13,013 bases of DNA from Chitinophagaceae bacterium (GTDB lineage: Bacteria; Bacteroidota; Bacteroidia; Chitinophagales; Chitinophagaceae). The position numbers were made by a program, and so were the translations under genes. The DNA lies in the NCBI GenBank assembly GCA_016710165.1, contig JADJLJ010000008.1, positions 1-13,013 on the forward strand. Direction: 5' to 3'. The notes under the pieces are model-generated. The model searched no databases. It was not told where the DNA came from and saw only the letters and a list, made by a program, of their open reading frames with translations. This document shows positions 11,017 to 13,013 of the stretch, piece after piece (positions within the stretch are counted from its first letter, which is position 1; each line of letters begins with the position of its first letter).

Positions 11017-12042
11017 ATGAATAAACCTCCATTTAAGTTATTCAAATATCCAAGTAGGGGAAGACCAGATAGGTTCTTTAAGTCCTTAGATAGCATTGTA
11101 AATAATGTTTCCGATAAAGATTACTTCCATGTAGCCTGCACCTTAGATACCGATGATAGCACAATGAATAATGCGGAAGTGGTTAACAGAATAATGGGGT
11201 ATAAAAATGTTTCAATACAATGGGGTGAATCCGAATCAAAGATACACGCAATAAATCGCTCAATGCCAAATATACCATTCGATATTTTAATTTGCCACTC
11301 GGATGATATGATTTTTAACATTTTTGGCTTCGATACAATGATAGGCGTGGATATGCTTAACTGGTTCCCGGATTATGACGGTTTGTTACACTATCCAGAT
11401 CAAGATGCCCGTGATGTTTTAGCAACAATGTATATAGCAGGAAGGAAGTGGTGGGAGTTCAGGGGTAAAAACATTTACCACCCGTCTTACAAAAGTTTGT
11501 GGTGTGACAATGAAGAACAGCTTGCAGCAAAAATTTGCGGTAAATATAAATATTGCGGGTATCGGGGGAAAGAAGTAACGATAGGGGAAAAAAGAAACAA
11601 CCTTTACCAACGTGCAAAAGGTAGGTATGTAGTACAATGGGATAGCGATGATTGGATAGCAAAAGATGGGGTTATGCAAATTGTAACAGCACTACAAAAC
11701 AATCCCGATGTAGATTGTGTTACCTACGAAGAACATTGTGATATAGATGGTAAGATATTTAAAAGCAACCATAGCCTACAATATTCAGGATGGTATGGTG
11801 AAGGTAGTCATCCATTGCACGATGGTTTTCACTACCACAGAACACCGTTTTTTAAGGACGTAATTAAAACCGAAATTGCAAAGGCAACCCCGGTTAAGCA
11901 TGAAAGGTTTGGTGAAGACCACCTATGGGCTATTGACCTTTATCCAAAATTGAAAACTGAAATTCACATAGAACAACCAATATACCACTACATTCACAAA
12001 TCATCAAACTTTAATGAACGATATGGATTTGACAGGAACTAA
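11017..12042 (+). CDS. Glycosyltransferase, apparent fusion of two GT-A domains (341 aa)
   Basis: Residues 1-180 read as one phage glycosyltransferase: YPSRGRPDRF, then FDILICHSDDMIFNIFGFD (donor-site SDD, about 89-106), DGLLHYPDQDARD (121-133) and YHPSYKSLWCDNEEQLA (154-170). From about residue 182 the sequence switches to the core of a different GT2-type enzyme: EVTIGEKRNNLYQRAKGRYV, WDSDDW (208-213, DxD metal site) and ERFGEDHLWAIDLYP (296-310, catalytic ED). The first half lacks its C-terminal end and the second lacks its usual N-terminal strand. A deletion joining two adjacent genes, a natural fusion, or an assembly collapse would explain this. Likely transfers sugar to a virion protein or to DNA. 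Confidence 0.8.
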   Translation: MNKPPFKLFKYPSRGRPDRFFKSLDSIVNNVSDKDYFHVACTLDTDDSTMNNAEVVNRIMGYKNVSIQWGESESKIHAINRSMPNIPFDILICHSDDMIFNIFGFDTMIGVDMLNWFPDYDGLLHYPDQDARDVLATMYIAGRKWWEFRGKNIYHPSYKSLWCDNEEQLAAKICGKYKYCGYRGKEVTIGEKRNNLYQRAKGRYVVQWDSDDWIAKDGVMQIVTALQNNPDVDCVTYEEHCDIDGKIFKSNHSLQYSGWYGEGSHPLHDGFHYHRTPFFKDVIKTEIAKATPVKHERFGEDHLWAIDLYPKLKTEIHIEQPIYHYIHKSSNFNERYGFDRN

Positions 12043-12718
12043 ACCTTGTATTATAAATTGCGGCATAGGTGGATGGTATGCAGCAGGAAGTGAAAGACTT
12101 GAAAAAAGTCTTGTGTTCAATGGTTATGCGGGAGATAGTATTTTTTGGAGAGATGAATTACCACCGAATTGCCCAAGCCACAATGACAACCCATACGCAT
12201 TTAAAATATACGCATTTAGAGAAGCGTTTAGGCGTGGGTACAAGGTTGTTTGTTGGCTGGATTGTTCCTTCTGGGCTATCCAAAATCCAATGCCTATTTT
12301 TGATATAATAAACGAACACGGGGTATTTGCTTTTAGGTCAGGGTATAATTGTGCAGAAACTTGCCCAGATAATTTGCTCTCAGCTGTTGGGATAAGTAGA
12401 GATGAAGCCGAACAAATACCCGAAACGGCAACAGGAATAGTAGGACTTAACATAGACAACCCCAATGGAAAAAAGGTATTTGAATATTGGGAAGAAATGT
12501 GTGATGCAGGGTTATTCAGAAATTCAAGGGGGTATAACCCAAACGAAAGTGCAGACCCAAGATTTAAGTTTGGAAGGCAAGATCAATCGGCATTTTCTAT
12601 GGCATTGTATAAAGCGGGGGTTAGCTTCCTTTATGAAGACTATGTGGCTTACTATAACGGAGGTAATCCGGGGATGGATGCTAAGAAGTGCATTTTTTTT
12701 ATTGGGGGGATCGCTTAA
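12014..12718 (+). CDS. Glycosyltransferase-like protein, 234 aa
   Basis: Starts inside the previous gene (29-base overlap); a second in-frame ATG at 12023 is equally possible. Features: NPYAFKIYAFREAFRRGYKV (about 60-80), VVCWLDCSFW with the acidic donor-site Asp near residue 83, TGIVGLNIDNPNG, and FGRQDQSAFSMALYK, similar to the xxDQS block of GT-A fold glycosyltransferases found in phages. It ends GMDAKKCIFFIGGIA, where the DNA has runs of eight T and six G, so the last codons deserve checking. Belongs to a three-gene cluster with the fused GT and the next gene. Confidence 0.7.
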   Translation: MNDMDLTGTKPCIINCGIGGWYAAGSERLEKSLVFNGYAGDSIFWRDELPPNCPSHNDNPYAFKIYAFREAFRRGYKVVCWLDCSFWAIQNPMPIFDIINEHGVFAFRSGYNCAETCPDNLLSAVGISRDEAEQIPETATGIVGLNIDNPNGKKVFEYWEEMCDAGLFRNSRGYNPNESADPRFKFGRQDQSAFSMALYKAGVSFLYEDYVAYYNGGNPGMDAKKCIFFIGGIA

Positions 12719-12728
12719 AAATAATTTT

Positions 12729-13013
12729 ATGAAGGCTATTATAAGTTCCACCTACGATTCAAAATATCTCTACTTTCTTCCAATCGTAACTTTCTGTTGG
12801 CAAAAGTTAGGTGCAGATGTTATATGCTTTATGCACGTACAAATAAAGGACAAACAGTTGCCAACGACAAAGAAAGATTAATATATCAGTACACTAAGGA
12901 TATGGGATTAAAGTGTTATTACTTCGATTGTCCTGAACACAAAGAAGCTACATACGCTCAATGTTCCCGTCTTTATGGTGCTTGTTTAGATTTACCAGAA
13001 GATGAAATTTTAA
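12729..13013 (+). CDS. Glycosyltransferase-like protein, partial and frame-shifted
   Basis: Starts MKAIISSTYDSKYLYFLPIV and continues FCWQKLGADVICFMHV, the usual N-terminus of a phage protein family with a GT-A-like fold. The frame then stops at 12881, but another frame continues with the expected sequence: NDKERLIYQYTKDMGLKC, FDCPEHKEATYAQCSRLYG and ACLDLPEDEIL, to the window edge. One extra base around 12830-12850 restores continuity. The acidic metal motif expected just after the last visible residues lies outside the window. Probable third member of the sugar-transfer cluster. Confidence 0.7.

Noticed and set aside
11121..11679. Antisense ORFs opposite the glycosyltransferase gene
   Set aside because: They are shadows of a well-conserved frame, with compositions unlike natural proteins.
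1..13013. tRNA, rRNA, CRISPR array, insertion sequence or integrase
   Set aside because: No cloverleaf, repeat array, transposase or recombinase motif was seen on either strand by eye.

Overview
The window is a compact, AT-rich stretch that reads as a bacteriophage or prophage of a Bacteroidetes host. The evidence is threefold. Small genes are packed on two strands with many 4-base ATGA stop/start overlaps. Shine-Dalgarno sequences are almost absent. Three promoters match the Bacteroidetes pattern (TTTG, about 18-20 bases, then TAnnTTTG). Recognisable families are a prim-pol/RecA-type helicase, a NinG-like recombination protein, a phage-type GroES, a C5 cytosine DNA methyltransferase, DUF551 and DUF4326 proteins, and glycosyltransferases. 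No integrase, capsid, terminase or tail gene is visible, so temperate or lytic lifestyle cannot be decided.

Layout. (1) 1-2483, plus strand: an accessory operon of small proteins (unknown protein, DUF551 gene with a frameshift, DUF4326 protein, unknown protein, two tandem paralogues, a 32-residue membrane peptide) ending in a strong terminator at 2482-2509. (2) 2508-7920, minus strand: the early/replication block, transcribed leftwards. In order of transcription it holds three small proteins (56, 43 and 92 residues), an internal promoter and structured leader, a zinc-ribbon peptide, a DUF3820-like protein, a replisome-organiser-like protein, a primase-helicase, a 51-residue peptide, a small helix-turn-helix protein, the methyltransferase and two small unknown proteins. 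(3) 7921-8163: a divergent control region with promoters on both strands, a 17-bp palindrome over the minus promoter, and a ~123-base structured leader. (4) 8164-13013, plus strand: a small DNA-binding protein, a two-helix membrane protein, NinG, a zinc/glycine-rich protein, several small unknowns, another helix-turn-helix protein, a GroES-like co-chaperonin and three consecutive glycosyltransferase-like genes, the last cut by the window edge.

How it fits together. The central region looks like a genetic switch between a leftward replication operon and a rightward operon. Both leftward leaders (from about 8058 and about 7298) are strongly structured and end in a stem plus U-run just before the first start codon, which suggests attenuation or antitermination. 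This is the most interesting undescribed feature here and is inferred from sequence alone.

Caution. At least five otherwise conserved reading frames are broken, and each break can be repaired by adding one base: three in the primase-helicase, one in the DUF551 gene, one in the last gene. The uniform direction suggests sequencing or assembly deletions, so the broken genes are probably intact in the real genome.
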